A DNA stretch of 24,135 bases, taken from contig JAODGL010000048.1 in assembly GCA_025464585.1 (NCBI GenBank), positions 1 through 24,135 of the forward strand. Direction: 5' to 3'. The position numbers were made by a program, and so were the translations under genes. Numbering within the stretch: position 1 is the first letter of the stretch; every line of letters starts with the position of its first letter. A model generated the notes under the pieces. It had not been told where the DNA came from and searched no databases. It saw only the letters and a program-made list of their open reading frames with translations. Shown in pieces: positions 7,067-15,083 of the stretch. Source of the DNA: Methanosarcinales archaeon. Lineage in GTDB: Archaea; Halobacteriota; Syntropharchaeia; Alkanophagales; Methanospirareceae.

Positions 7067-7972
7067 CTAAAGTCCTAACAGATCTTTAAGCCTGAGCTGA
7101 TACTTCCCTAATTTACCACCGAAGTTACCTGCTGTTATCTTCACCACGTCTGGGACTTTCACCGCCGCTTTTATCCCTGCTCGCATTGCTTCCCTGACCG
7201 CTTCTTCGCTTACTCCATTTATCACAATCTCAAATACGCCGTTTACCTCTGGCGGCAGCTCAGACACCTCTATTTTGTCTTTTAGCATGGGGCAGTACTT
7301 CTCATTTGTCGTTGCGTGCATAAACTTGTATTTCTGCGAGCCCGGCTTTGAACCGGATGCGACTATGCCACCCGTAAATGGAGTTATCGTGCCTTCTACC
7401 TCCATGATAGCAGAAACGGCATCCTCTGCCGCGGTCAGTGCAGACATCTGGTCCTTCGCAAGGATGAAGATATTACCGCCGGCAACGCCCGCCTTTGCAC
7501 CAAGATTCTTCTCCATCACAAATTCACCACCCATTATCGGGACTCTTACTACCTCTCTACCGTCAAGTTCACCCTCGGATTCGAACCCATCGCCAAAGAA
7601 TTTTAGCTTGAAACCAGTATTAAACTGCTTCTCGCTTTCTTCGGGCTTTATGGCACTAAAAACCGCCGTTGTCGGGCAGGTAAGGACGCATTGCCCTATT
7701 CTCGCAAGCAATTGTTCCTCCAATGCTTTGTAGCCAAACGTGCACAACAATATATACACACCGGGTCTTCCATCCGGGGTCTCCTCCGGCGATGCGATTT
7801 TATCTACTCCCGCCTCTGCGGGACACATTATCACGGAAGTCCCAAACCCGGTCGTCTCTTTTGCTGCTTCCATCGCCCATTTCTCGTTCACCGCGGTTAT
7901 CAACACTCGTGCAACCTTTATCGGAAACGCCTCAGCAAATGTGTCTTCTATTTCTACTCCTTCCAGTTCCAT
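7067..7972 (-). CDS. ftr: Formylmethanofuran--tetrahydromethanopterin formyltransferase
   Basis: Ftr moves the formyl group between methanofuran and tetrahydromethanopterin (cytoplasm). This is the second step of CO2 reduction in methanogens, or the reverse in methane/alkane oxidisers and Archaeoglobus. The 301 residues are close to the family's usual length of about 297. Recognisable blocks are the N-terminal IEDTFAEAFPIKVARVLITA, the TTGFGTSVIMCPAEAGV segment, RPGVYILLCTF, RIGQCVLTCPTTAVF, and the C-terminal ITAGNFGGKLGKYQ. A Shine-Dalgarno AAGGTGA lies just before the ATG. It follows cofC by 57 nt on the same strand and is the last gene of the operon-like array beginning with rps13, an unusual place for it. 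Its presence defines the C1 metabolism of the host. Confidence 0.97.
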   Translation of the reverse strand: MELEGVEIEDTFAEAFPIKVARVLITAVNEKWAMEAAKETTGFGTSVIMCPAEAGVDKIASPEETPDGRPGVYILLCTFGYKALEEQLLARIGQCVLTCPTTAVFSAIKPEESEKQFNTGFKLKFFGDGFESEGELDGREVVRVPIMGGEFVMEKNLGAKAGVAGGNIFILAKDQMSALTAAEDAVSAIMEVEGTITPFTGGIVASGSKPGSQKYKFMHATTNEKYCPMLKDKIEVSELPPEVNGVFEIVINGVSEEAVREAMRAGIKAAVKVPDVVKITAGNFGGKLGKYQLRLKDLLGL

Positions 7973-8029
7973 TTTATTTCACCTTGAAAAACAAAACTAA
8001 CATCGAAGTAATAAAGTTTTCTCTTTTTA

Positions 8030-8692
8030 TCAAAATCTCTCCACCTTTGCCTGCGTCATCGATTTTTTATCCACGCGAAGAGAAACACCGATTCGATGTA
8101 AATATTCCGTCGAGAAACCTTTACCGTGAATCAATAACTCCGTCAAATCATCTATCTCGTCTATATCCGCACTGATAAAGAAGGAATCGTGAATGACGTG
8201 TGTCAAATTCCGCCTCTTCGCCGTTTCTATATGCTCCAAGCAGCTAATCCCATAATAAGAAACCGCGAATTCAGAAGGTCTGCGCAGGAACAAAGCGTTT
8301 GTGCCTCCTTTTCTCCCCGGTGCTATCACCACATCCTCCTCGTGACCAACAATTCCATTTATACTCTCAGGCGTTGCCAGGGGAATATCCGCCATTATTA
8401 TCAGCACAGGCTCCTTTTCATCCCTTAATACTCCATTTAGCACCTCGTTTAGACCTCTACTATCCTCCCGAACAGTCAGTTTTAGCTTCTGGTTAAATCC
8501 TGATTTCAATTCTTCCAGTATCTCTTCTGAGCATGTTGAAATTATCTCGGCTTCTTCTATCTCCGATTTTGATAGTGCCGCTAAAACGTCTTTTAACATT
8601 CTTAGGGCAAGTTCTTCTCTTTCGCTTTCACTAAAAAAATCCCGTAATCTCGATTTTGCTCCTTCCCTCTTAAACGGTATAATCGCTTTCAC
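8030..8692 (-). CDS. cofC: 2-phospho-L-lactate guanylyltransferase (F420 biosynthesis)
   Basis: CofC activates 2-phospho-L-lactate (or a related acid) with GTP, making the substrate for CofD in coenzyme F420 synthesis. The 220 residues show the nucleotidyltransferase fold: the N-terminal KAIIPFKREGAKSRL nucleotide loop, VLIIMADIPLATPESIN at about 95-111 with the metal-binding Asp, and APGRKGGTNALFL at about 123-135. The start codon is GTG (8692-8690), since this is where family similarity begins. It lies 36 nt downstream of rpoD and 57 nt upstream of ftr. F420 is the electron carrier of the same C1 pathway, so the pairing with ftr makes metabolic sense. Confidence 0.93.
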   Translation of the reverse strand: MKAIIPFKREGAKSRLRDFFSESEREELALRMLKDVLAALSKSEIEEAEIISTCSEEILEELKSGFNQKLKLTVREDSRGLNEVLNGVLRDEKEPVLIIMADIPLATPESINGIVGHEEDVVIAPGRKGGTNALFLRRPSEFAVSYYGISCLEHIETAKRRNLTHVIHDSFFISADIDEIDDLTELLIHGKGFSTEYLHRIGVSLRVDKKSMTQAKVERF

Positions 8693-8728
8693 TTACTTTG
8701 AAAATATATTTCGGATTGATTGGTTGAT

Positions 8729-9388
8729 TCAGGATTTTTTCCTTGTTAGCTCCTCCACCACGTGCTCACATTTTTCTTGCATTATCCTCGCCGCTTCTAT
8801 TATCAGCTCATCTACGGGCACGGAGCCATCTCCCTCCACTGCAAAGGTCACTGACTTCTTATTTGCACTCGTTAGGGGCTCGCTACGAGCGATTTTGTAA
8901 CCACAGGTGGTAACAGGCTGCCATTTCGCATGTTCCTTTCCCCTGCCTAGCCTTGCAATCGCTTCCAGAGCAATCTTTTGCCTTGCAACCGTTCTTATAC
9001 CGCCAATCTCTCTTTCCGTTGAGATCAGCTTCACGATGGGTATATTTTCAAACGCGGGTTCTACCCCGGGGTCTGACGAGATGAGTTCCTTAGAATAGAC
9101 CATTGTATATCCCGCTCTTTCTGGACTTTCCGCTTTGAGGGTCAGAGAAAACCGGTCTTCCTCACTGAAAGCACCGGGGTCGGTCTTCAAAGGTATCAAA
9201 GCCAAACGCAACGCTAACTGCTCGTCGAATAATAAAGACGTATTCTCATGAATGTGCACCTCATCAATTGCGAGCTTCGGCACTTCTGCAATCATTGCTC
9301 TCCTGAGCGCGTTTGCAAACCGCGCTTTCACGCCGAAGAGCACAAATTTCACTTCGTTTTCCCCTCGTTCTATTATCTTTACTTCCAT
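8729..9388 (-). CDS. rpoD: DNA-directed RNA polymerase subunit D (Rpo3)
   Basis: Subunit D forms the alpha-like assembly platform with subunit L in archaeal RNA polymerase. I chose ATG 9388 (MEVKIIERGENEVKFVLFGV) because family proteins begin here. An in-frame ATG at 9406 would add six residues just after the rps11 stop. The conserved block ANALRRAMIAEVPKLAIDEV is present. The protein is about 219 residues, and only two isolated Cys are seen in the C-terminal half (TTCG and EKCEH). It therefore lacks the ferredoxin-like 4Fe-4S insertion that subunit D of some archaea carries. It follows rps11 in the standard archaeal S13-S4-S11-D order. Confidence 0.95.
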   Translation of the reverse strand: MEVKIIERGENEVKFVLFGVKARFANALRRAMIAEVPKLAIDEVHIHENTSLLFDEQLALRLALIPLKTDPGAFSEEDRFSLTLKAESPERAGYTMVYSKELISSDPGVEPAFENIPIVKLISTEREIGGIRTVARQKIALEAIARLGRGKEHAKWQPVTTCGYKIARSEPLTSANKKSVTFAVEGDGSVPVDELIIEAARIMQEKCEHVVEELTRKKS

Positions 9389-9411
9389 AACCTTTCTGCT
9401 TCGCATGAAGC

Positions 9412-9801
9412 CTACACTCTTCTTCCTCTCTTTCCACCAGGGCGTTTCGTGCCGTCATGAGGTATAGGCGTCACGTCCTCTATTTTACCTATTCGCAGTC
9501 CTGCACGGGCAAAAGCTCTTATTGCCGCCTGTGCACCAGGAGCAGTAGTTCTCGCCTTACGCCCCGGTGACGCCTTTACCTTTACATGTATTCCCCATAT
9601 CTCTCGCTCTTTCAGTTTATCCGCAAGCTGCGTTGCCATCTGCATTGCGGTATATGGAGAACTCTCATCACGGTCCGCTTTTGCTATCATTCCGCCAGAA
9701 GCTCTTGCAATCGTTTCCGCACCCGTCATATCGGTAATTGTGATAATGGTGTTATTAAACGAAGAAAAAATATGTGCTATTACCCACTTCTCAACTGCCA
9801 T
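9412..9801 (-). CDS. rps11: 30S ribosomal protein S11 (uS11)
   Basis: A small-subunit platform protein contacting 16S rRNA near the mRNA exit. At 129 residues it is full length. It shows WVIAHIFSSFNNTIITITDM, GAETIARASGGMI, SSPYTAMQMA and VKASPGRKARTTAPGAQAAI, ending in the basic DVTPIPHDGTKRPGGKRGRR tail typical of archaeal/eukaryotic S11. It lies 17 nt after rps4 and just before rpoD, the conserved archaeal order, so it is almost certainly co-transcribed. Confidence 0.98.
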   Translation of the reverse strand: MAVEKWVIAHIFSSFNNTIITITDMTGAETIARASGGMIAKADRDESSPYTAMQMATQLADKLKEREIWGIHVKVKASPGRKARTTAPGAQAAIRAFARAGLRIGKIEDVTPIPHDGTKRPGGKRGRRV

Positions 9802-9818
9802 TTTTCAACCCCCTTTAT

Positions 9819-10385
9819 CTATTTTTCTTTACCCTCTGCTACTTCCACCCCCTCCTCTCCGGAGATAGTAGAAATAGAAATCGGCGCATGTTCATAGTAG
9901 CCTATCTTCCTTTCCTCATCCACGCTCACCAGATAAGAGGGAACAGTAACCCTTCGACCATCAACAGCGATATGTCCATGAACAATGAGTTGTCTGGCAT
10001 GTTTAAGCGAATTAGATAGACCCTTTTTATGCACCTGTGTCTGTAGTCTCCTTTCCAGAATATCCTCTAAGCTCAGCGCTAAAACATCTTCCAATTTCGA
10101 GCCTGCACTTTCGGATTCTTTCAGTAGCCCTCTCCTCCTTAAACTCGTTAAGATGTCTCCACCTTTTCTCATCGTATGTTCCGTCGGCTTCCCCCCCGCT
10201 ACTTCCGCTAAAATCTTTCTTACTTCCCTTCGGTACCTCCTTATCACGCTCGCTGCCTTCCATATCTCTCTCTTGTTCTTTAGTCCATACCTATCAACTA
10301 ACTCCTTTTCCTCTTTTATCCTTTGCACCACCCAGGGTCTCCTTGGTCGTTCATACGTCTTCTTTCTCTTCTTTGGATGCCCCAT
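9819..10385 (-). CDS. rps4: 30S ribosomal protein S4 (uS4)
   Basis: A primary 16S rRNA binder of the small-subunit body. The 188 residues start with MGHPKKRKKTYERPRRPW, the archaeal S4/eukaryotic S9 beginning. An S4 RNA-binding domain lies at about 105-165 (LERRLQTQVHKKGLSNSLKH, then ARQLIVHGHIAVDGRRVTVP). The N-terminus lacks the bacterial zinc-binding cysteines, as in archaea. The start codon is 3 nt after the rps13 stop, so translation is probably coupled. The acidic C-terminus (EEGVEVAEGKEK) is a small lineage-specific extension. Confidence 0.98.
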   Translation of the reverse strand: MGHPKKRKKTYERPRRPWVVQRIKEEKELVDRYGLKNKREIWKAASVIRRYRREVRKILAEVAGGKPTEHTMRKGGDILTSLRRRGLLKESESAGSKLEDVLALSLEDILERRLQTQVHKKGLSNSLKHARQLIVHGHIAVDGRRVTVPSYLVSVDEERKIGYYEHAPISISTISGEEGVEVAEGKEK

Positions 10386-10388
10386 TTT

Positions 10389-10898
10389 TTATTTACCCCT
10401 TTCTCCTGTCTTACCTTTCCCCTTTGCAGCTAACAGTTTCTTCCTCGTCACCCCTACCACCAATCCTCGTCGTCCCGTTGATTTTGTTCTTTGCCCCCGA
10501 ACTTTCAATCCCCTTTCATGTCTTATCCCCCGATAAGACCTTATCTTACGCAACAAATTTATATCCTCTCGTAGCTTCAACAGCAGGTCTGAGCCCATTA
10601 TGTGCTTGTCTTCTCCAGTAATTAAGTCTTTCTTCCTGTTTAGCATCCACCACGGCAATCGCCTCTCTGCATTGTTAATTGCACTCCTTAACCGCTCTAT
10701 TTCATCGTCTGAAAGTTCACCCATTTTTGCCCTCGGGTCTATTCCCGAAGAAACAACAATCGTCTTCGCTACTCTCCTGCCTATCCCCTTTATCCCGCAT
10801 AGCGAATATGCTACGCTTCTTTTACCATCTAAGTCAGTATCTAAGATCCTGACAATATGCCTGAATTCCCCTCTTTCTTCTTCTCCCTCTGCTCGCAT
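10389..10898 (-). CDS. rps13: 30S ribosomal protein S13 (uS13)
   Basis: A head protein of the small subunit that contacts the P-site tRNA and the large subunit. I set the start at ATG 10898 (MRAEGEEERGEFRHIVRILD). The longer open frame to 11000 runs through a tRNA gene and is not real. The 169 residues contain VAYSLCGIKGIGRRVAKTI (helix-two-turns-helix), LRKIRSYRGIRHERGL, and KVRGQRTKSTGRRGLVVGVT, the conserved tail. The first gene of the S13-S4-S11-RpoD set, it begins 12 nt after the tRNA-Ser gene and appears to share a transcript with it. Confidence 0.97.
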   Translation of the reverse strand: MRAEGEEERGEFRHIVRILDTDLDGKRSVAYSLCGIKGIGRRVAKTIVVSSGIDPRAKMGELSDDEIERLRSAINNAERRLPWWMLNRKKDLITGEDKHIMGSDLLLKLREDINLLRKIRSYRGIRHERGLKVRGQRTKSTGRRGLVVGVTRKKLLAAKGKGKTGERGK

Positions 10899-10910
10899 TT
10901 TTTCTTCTTT

Positions 10911-11014
10911 CGCCGAGGAAGGGATTTGAACCCTTGAGTTCCTTTCGGAACACAGGCTACCTGTCCTCTCTCTACGAGCTCCAGGCCTGCGCCTTACCAC
11001 TCAGCCACCTCGGC
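10911..11014 (-). tRNA. tRNA-Ser (anticodon GGA) with a 20-nt intron
   Basis: On the minus strand the acceptor stem GCCGAGG/CCTCGGC has discriminator G at 10911. The D-arm follows from 11005, the anticodon stem is CAGGC/GCCTG, the long variable arm is GTTCC-GAAA-GGAAC, and the T-arm is AAGGG-TTCAAAT-CCCTT. The anticodon loop region holds 27 nt between the stem halves, where 7 are needed. Removing 10978 down to 10959 gives loop CTGGAGA with anticodon GGA (10982-10980), the canonical 37/38 intron position. A relaxed bulge-helix-bulge can form: CTG of the loop pairs with CAG near the intron's 3' end. The long variable arm and G73 identify serine over leucine. CCA is not encoded. Confidence 0.88.
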
Positions 11015-11038
11015 TTATTATAATAATTACCTAACATG

Positions 11039-11050
11039 AACTTATAAATC
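11039..11050 (-). promoter_or_regulatory. TATA box for tRNA-Ser and the rps13 operon
   Basis: On the minus strand GGATTTATAAGT lies about 27-36 nt before the tRNA 5' end, directly after the truB stop codon. The spacing fits transcription starting at or just before the tRNA, with read-through into rps13. Confidence 0.55.
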
Positions 11051-12058
11051 CTAAACGCGATGAGCATATTTTGCCTTGCTCCTCCAACCTTTCATATACG
11101 TCCCTGTTTTCATAAACACTTTTTCTGTTTCTACACATACGCCTTCTTCTGCTTTGAACATATCCACTGAGTTCATCCTTGCTTTGCCTATGCTCACCGC
11201 TTCTCCTTTTAATGTATATATTACCACACGATTTCCTGTATTTATTCCTTCTTCTATTCTCGCAATCCCGGGAGCGGCAAGGTCTGCGCCATGACATAGT
11301 GCATCAACCGCACTATCCTTTACGATTATGCACGGTAAGTGCCCCAGCGCATATTCCATCGGCATGATGAGTTTTCGCAACCAGCTCTCATCCCCTTCCT
11401 CTTCATAAAAGACATAAGCATCTTTCAGGTCCTGAAGCTTCGTGAGCTCATCCTCAGCGAAAGGGAATGCTCCTGTTCTTCTCAACTGTGACATGTGGGC
11501 ACCTGCGCCCAACGCGAGACCGATATGGTGACAGAGCATTCTTATGTAAGTTCCTGCCTCACAACCTACTCTCATCAATACATTCTTCCCTTCTACCTCT
11601 TTTATCTCGATGTAATGCACTGTTCTTATCCTTATCCGCCTTCGGACCGCGGACTTCAGCGGTGGTCTCTGGTATATCTTACCCACAAATTCCTTGCTTA
11701 TCTTCCTCAGTGCATCCTCCTCAACCTCCTTGTGTAGTTTCATCACACATACGTATTCCTTATCGCCAACGAAAGTATCAGCTAACTTCCTTGCTGTTCC
11801 AAGCAAGACAGGCAGTACGCCGGTAACCTTCGGGTCAAGCGTCCCGGTATGCGCTGCCCTGTTTATTTTCAAGATGTCTTTTACCCATGCGACAACTTCA
11901 TGCGATGTCGGACCCGCAGGCTTGTCTATGACTACCACACCCTTTTCTATGTGCTCCCTTATTGGGCGAGCTTCTGGTGCGCACCCGTATTCGGGATTCG
12001 TGAAGACAGGTGCTTTTTCCAGTTTGCATCTTTCTAACGGAGTCTCGCTTTTTATCAT
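11051..12058 (-). CDS. cbf5: tRNA/rRNA pseudouridine synthase Cbf5 (TruB family)
   Basis: The catalytic subunit of archaeal H/ACA ribonucleoproteins. It makes guide-RNA-directed pseudouridines in rRNA and can modify tRNA U55. The 335 residues comprise an N-terminal archaeal extension, the TruB catalytic domain with VVVIDKPAGPTSHEVVAWVK and AHTGTLDPKVTGVLPV (catalytic Asp at about 75), and RPPLKSAVRRRIRIR. Next comes EAGTYIRMLCHHIGLALGAG, and a C-terminal PUA domain at about 250-325 (KDSAVDALCHGADLAAPGIA). The start ATG 12058 may be expressed from a TTAATATCC element near 12081-12090. It lies just upstream of tRNA-Ser-rps13, a context common in archaea. Confidence 0.96.
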   Translation of the reverse strand: MIKSETPLERCKLEKAPVFTNPEYGCAPEARPIREHIEKGVVVIDKPAGPTSHEVVAWVKDILKINRAAHTGTLDPKVTGVLPVLLGTARKLADTFVGDKEYVCVMKLHKEVEEDALRKISKEFVGKIYQRPPLKSAVRRRIRIRTVHYIEIKEVEGKNVLMRVGCEAGTYIRMLCHHIGLALGAGAHMSQLRRTGAFPFAEDELTKLQDLKDAYVFYEEEGDESWLRKLIMPMEYALGHLPCIIVKDSAVDALCHGADLAAPGIARIEEGINTGNRVVIYTLKGEAVSIGKARMNSVDMFKAEEGVCVETEKVFMKTGTYMKGWRSKAKYAHRV

Positions 12059-12137
12059 GTTTTGGAAATTAAGTCCACTGGATATTAAGCAAATACAAAA
12101 GGGGGCTGTTGAGTGAAGAGAAGGAAAAACTTGCTTT

Positions 12138-13580
12138 TCACCCCTTCCAAAATGCCGGCGTTAGTAGAACTAAAACGGTAAATAGCTCTAACCGCCCAGC
12201 CCACATGCAAAAAGACAGAATGATCTTTCCTGCGACAGGAACAGAAGCATAATCGGCTGATACAAGACCGAACCCGGGTCCAACATTTCCCAGTGTCGCC
12301 GCTACGGAAGATGCAGCACTGACCATATCCAAGCCGATCGCACTCATTCCAATCGTGCAAACCACAAATATCAAAATGTAAGAGATAAAGAAGGCAATAA
12401 TCCCCTGTACGATGTCATCGGAGATGGGCTTCTTTCCCGTCTTCAGCACAAAAACCGCATGTGGATACAGAATTTTGCGAATCCTCTGCACGAAATATTT
12501 TAACAGGACGTATATCCTGATGACTTTGATGCTTCCGCCAGTTGACCCACCACATGCGCCGATGAACATCAAGCTGAACAGAATGATTCTGGATAGATGA
12601 CTCCAGGCATCGAAGTCGGAGGTTGTGAATCCAGTAGTGGTCATGAAGGAAACAGCCTGAAATCCGCCGTAACGGAATGCCTCCTGTATAGAACCGAACT
12701 TGTGAAGATATAAATCAGCAGTTATTACGGAAATAGCAGCTAAAAGAAAGAAGCAATAGACCTGAAATTCCTTGTTTGCCAATATCCTCCGGGTTTTTCT
12801 AATTAAGGAGTAATGTAAAATGAAGTTCATCCCTGCGAGAAACATGAATACTACTATGATTGACTCTGCTATTGGGTTTGCGTAACCCGCGATACTGTTT
12901 GCCAGAGGCGAGAAACCGCCGGTAGGCATCGTGCAGAATGCGGTGCAGAAAGCGTGATACAAGGGCATTTTCGCTGCGTAAAACAGTGCTAAAATCTCTG
13001 CTCCTGTCAGAACCAGATAAATTGACCAGAGCATTCTTGCAGTCATTTGAACCCTCGGTCTAATCCTCTCTGAGAGCGGCCCCGGGAATTCGCGGTCAAA
13101 TAACTGACTGCCAGCAATCCCAAAAGTTGGAAGTATGGCAATAAAGAGCACAATAACGCCCATTCCGCCTATCCACTGCGTGAAACTTCGCCACAGAAGT
13201 ATGCTGCGTCTTTCAACCAGCTCAAAATTCAGTACTGTGGAGCCCGTGGTTGTAAACCAGGACATTGACTCAAAGAAGGCATCAATTGGACCTAATGTCG
13301 CAGAGAAGATATAGGGAAGAGAGCCAAAGACCGTAACCACGAGCCAGCCTAAGGCAACAATGACAAAACCCTCTCTTCTTTTTATTACTCCTTTTATTCC
13401 TATCCTTTCCAAAATCACTCCAAAAGAGGTGGTTATCACCAGTGGGGTCAACCAGGTTTTAATAATAAAAATGGATAAGGTTCTCTCTTCGTACCATGCT
13501 ACCGCAAGCGGAATAATCATTAAAATACCAAGGTATTTTAAGATGCTTCCGAGGCTCCCAAGAATAATCTTTTTATCCAT
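12138..13580 (-). CDS. trkH: TrkH/KtrB-family potassium uptake subunit (copy 1)
   Basis: A polytopic membrane K+ translocating subunit, 480 residues, with four pore-loop repeats. The selectivity-filter segments are TTTGST (110-115), MPTGGFS (218-224), MTTTGFTTSD (313-322) and LGNVGPGFG (430-438). Other conserved blocks are WRSFTQWIGGMGVIVL and GACGGSTGGSIKVIR. Each filter keeps the key glycine. No TrkA (NAD-binding gating subunit) gene is adjacent, so a partner must be elsewhere. It is divergent from a second, distinct TrkH gene with only 48 nt between start codons. No good TATA box is visible in that gap. Confidence 0.93.
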   Translation of the reverse strand: MDKKIILGSLGSILKYLGILMIIPLAVAWYEERTLSIFIIKTWLTPLVITTSFGVILERIGIKGVIKRREGFVIVALGWLVVTVFGSLPYIFSATLGPIDAFFESMSWFTTTGSTVLNFELVERRSILLWRSFTQWIGGMGVIVLFIAILPTFGIAGSQLFDREFPGPLSERIRPRVQMTARMLWSIYLVLTGAEILALFYAAKMPLYHAFCTAFCTMPTGGFSPLANSIAGYANPIAESIIVVFMFLAGMNFILHYSLIRKTRRILANKEFQVYCFFLLAAISVITADLYLHKFGSIQEAFRYGGFQAVSFMTTTGFTTSDFDAWSHLSRIILFSLMFIGACGGSTGGSIKVIRIYVLLKYFVQRIRKILYPHAVFVLKTGKKPISDDIVQGIIAFFISYILIFVVCTIGMSAIGLDMVSAASSVAATLGNVGPGFGLVSADYASVPVAGKIILSFCMWAGRLELFTVLVLLTPAFWKG

Positions 13581-13585
13581 ACACT

Positions 13586-13609
13586 TTTTCTTTTTTACAA
13601 AAAAGAAAA
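13586..13609. repeat. 11-bp inverted repeat between divergent trkH genes
   Basis: TTTTCTTTTTT, AC, AAAAAAGAAAA form a perfect inverted repeat centred at 13597/13598 in the 48-nt gap separating the two divergent trkH start codons. It may be an operator for both genes, or merely a consequence of homopurine/homopyrimidine tracts. Confidence 0.5.
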
Positions 13610-13628
13610 CCTGTACTAAAAGAAAAAA

Positions 13629-15083
13629 ATGTTTTCCAATCTGAAAACAGTGCTAAAAGACCTTGGCAGTATTCTGGTTATACTTGGAGTGCTTATGTTT
13701 TTATTGCTTCCGGTCGCATATGTCTTTGGAGAGGTTTATGTGATAAAACCTTTGGTATTCATTGCCATTGCAACCTTAGCTCTTGGATTATCGCTTAATT
13801 TTTCTTTCAAGCGTGCAAAAGAGCCGGAGTTTAAACATGCGATGGTATGTGCAGCGCTGGCGTGGCTGGTCGTTCCCGCGCTCAGCTCACTCATTCTTAT
13901 TATGATAGAAGGTATGACGCCATTGGATTCGTTCTTTGAAGCGATGTCCGGCTGGACAGGAACAGGTCTAACCATGATTGCACACCCCTCCTCGCTTACG
14001 CACACCGCGCAGTTCTGGAGAAGTTTGATGCAGTGGGTAGGCGGCGTAGGTGTAATTGTTTTGATGCTCTCTATCCTGGCGCGTCCCGGGACGGGGGCAT
14101 TCGCATTGTACAAAGCAGAAGCACGAGAGGAGCGCATAAAACCCAGCATTATATCCACTGTGAGGATGACCTGGTGGATCTATCTTATTTTAACCTCTTT
14201 TGGCATACTTCTCTTTCTCCTTGCAGGGATGAAGCCATGGGAGGCGGTAAACCATGCAATGACTGCGATAGGGACAGGAGGATTCACTATTACCGATGAA
14301 AGCATGGCTTCCTACAACAACTTTCTTATCGAACTGGCAATTATTCCGATGATGATTTTAGGTGCGATACCTTTTTTAGTGCATTATAAAGTGCTAAAAG
14401 GTAATCTCAACGCCTTTTTTAAAGATGTACAATGTCGCGCTTTTGCCGTTATCCTGATTATCCTGCTTGTTCTCTTGTTCGCTGCCAATTACTCGTTATA
14501 CGGAGATGCATTAAGCTGTCTTCGTTTTTCTTCTTTTCAGCTTATATCTGGACTAACGTGCACGGGGTTCCAGACGACAGGTGTGCATGAATGGTCGGGG
14601 ACCGGGCTGATTCTCATGTGCATGAGTATGATAATAGGGGGAGGAATGGGGTCCACGGCGGGGGGTGTGAAATTAATAAGAGCGGTAATAGCCTATAAGT
14701 GGATAAGATGGTCATTACGCAGAAATTTCTTGCCACCAAGAGCAATAATCTCGGTCAGACTTGGGGATAGGCTATTAGAAAAGGAAGAAATAGTTAAGAT
14801 AGTCTCGGAAGCAAGTGTGATTATTATCCTCTGGCTTCTATTTTTGTTTGCAGGGATATGCGTGTTATCATCAGTGGTGGGTTCACAATTTCAGTTGGGT
14901 GAGGTCATCTTTGAGGTCGCTTCCGCACAGGGGAATGTGGGATTGTCCACGGGGATCACAAATGCGGGGATGTCATGTATTGGGAAAGCAATGCTAATAT
15001 TGAACATGTGGATAGGCAGACTGGAGATAATCCCGGTTTTGATGCTTTTCCGTGTTCTTGTTAAAGGGTTTGAACCAATATAG
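13629..15083 (+). CDS. trkH: TrkH/KtrB-family potassium uptake subunit (copy 2)
   Basis: 484 residues with the same four-repeat architecture as its divergent neighbour. Filter segments are TGTGLT (110-115), IGTGGFT (214-220), TCTGFQTTG (310-318) and GNVGLSTG (435-442). Supporting blocks are WRSLMQWVGGVGVIVLMLS and GGGMGSTAGGVKLIRA. Filter 1 (TGTGL against TTTGS) and filter 3 (TCTGF against TTTGF) differ from copy 1, so the two are diverged paralogues, possibly with different affinity or ion preference (K+ or Na+). The upstream sequence lacks a Shine-Dalgarno, so a leaderless or short-leader transcript is likely. No trkA is adjacent. Confidence 0.93.
   Translation: MFSNLKTVLKDLGSILVILGVLMFLLLPVAYVFGEVYVIKPLVFIAIATLALGLSLNFSFKRAKEPEFKHAMVCAALAWLVVPALSSLILIMIEGMTPLDSFFEAMSGWTGTGLTMIAHPSSLTHTAQFWRSLMQWVGGVGVIVLMLSILARPGTGAFALYKAEAREERIKPSIISTVRMTWWIYLILTSFGILLFLLAGMKPWEAVNHAMTAIGTGGFTITDESMASYNNFLIELAIIPMMILGAIPFLVHYKVLKGNLNAFFKDVQCRAFAVILIILLVLLFAANYSLYGDALSCLRFSSFQLISGLTCTGFQTTGVHEWSGTGLILMCMSMIIGGGMGSTAGGVKLIRAVIAYKWIRWSLRRNFLPPRAIISVRLGDRLLEKEEIVKIVSEASVIIILWLLFLFAGICVLSSVVGSQFQLGEVIFEVASAQGNVGLSTGITNAGMSCIGKAMLILNMWIGRLEIIPVLMLFRVLVKGFEPI

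Noticed and set aside
10037..10621. 194-codon plus-strand frame over rps4 and rps13
   Set aside because: It is rich in Ser/Leu/Pro, as expected for antisense of basic ribosomal protein genes, and both ribosomal proteins are clear.
10899..11000. N-terminal extension of rps13
   Set aside because: It is the translation of the tRNA-Ser gene; S13 similarity begins after ATG 10898.
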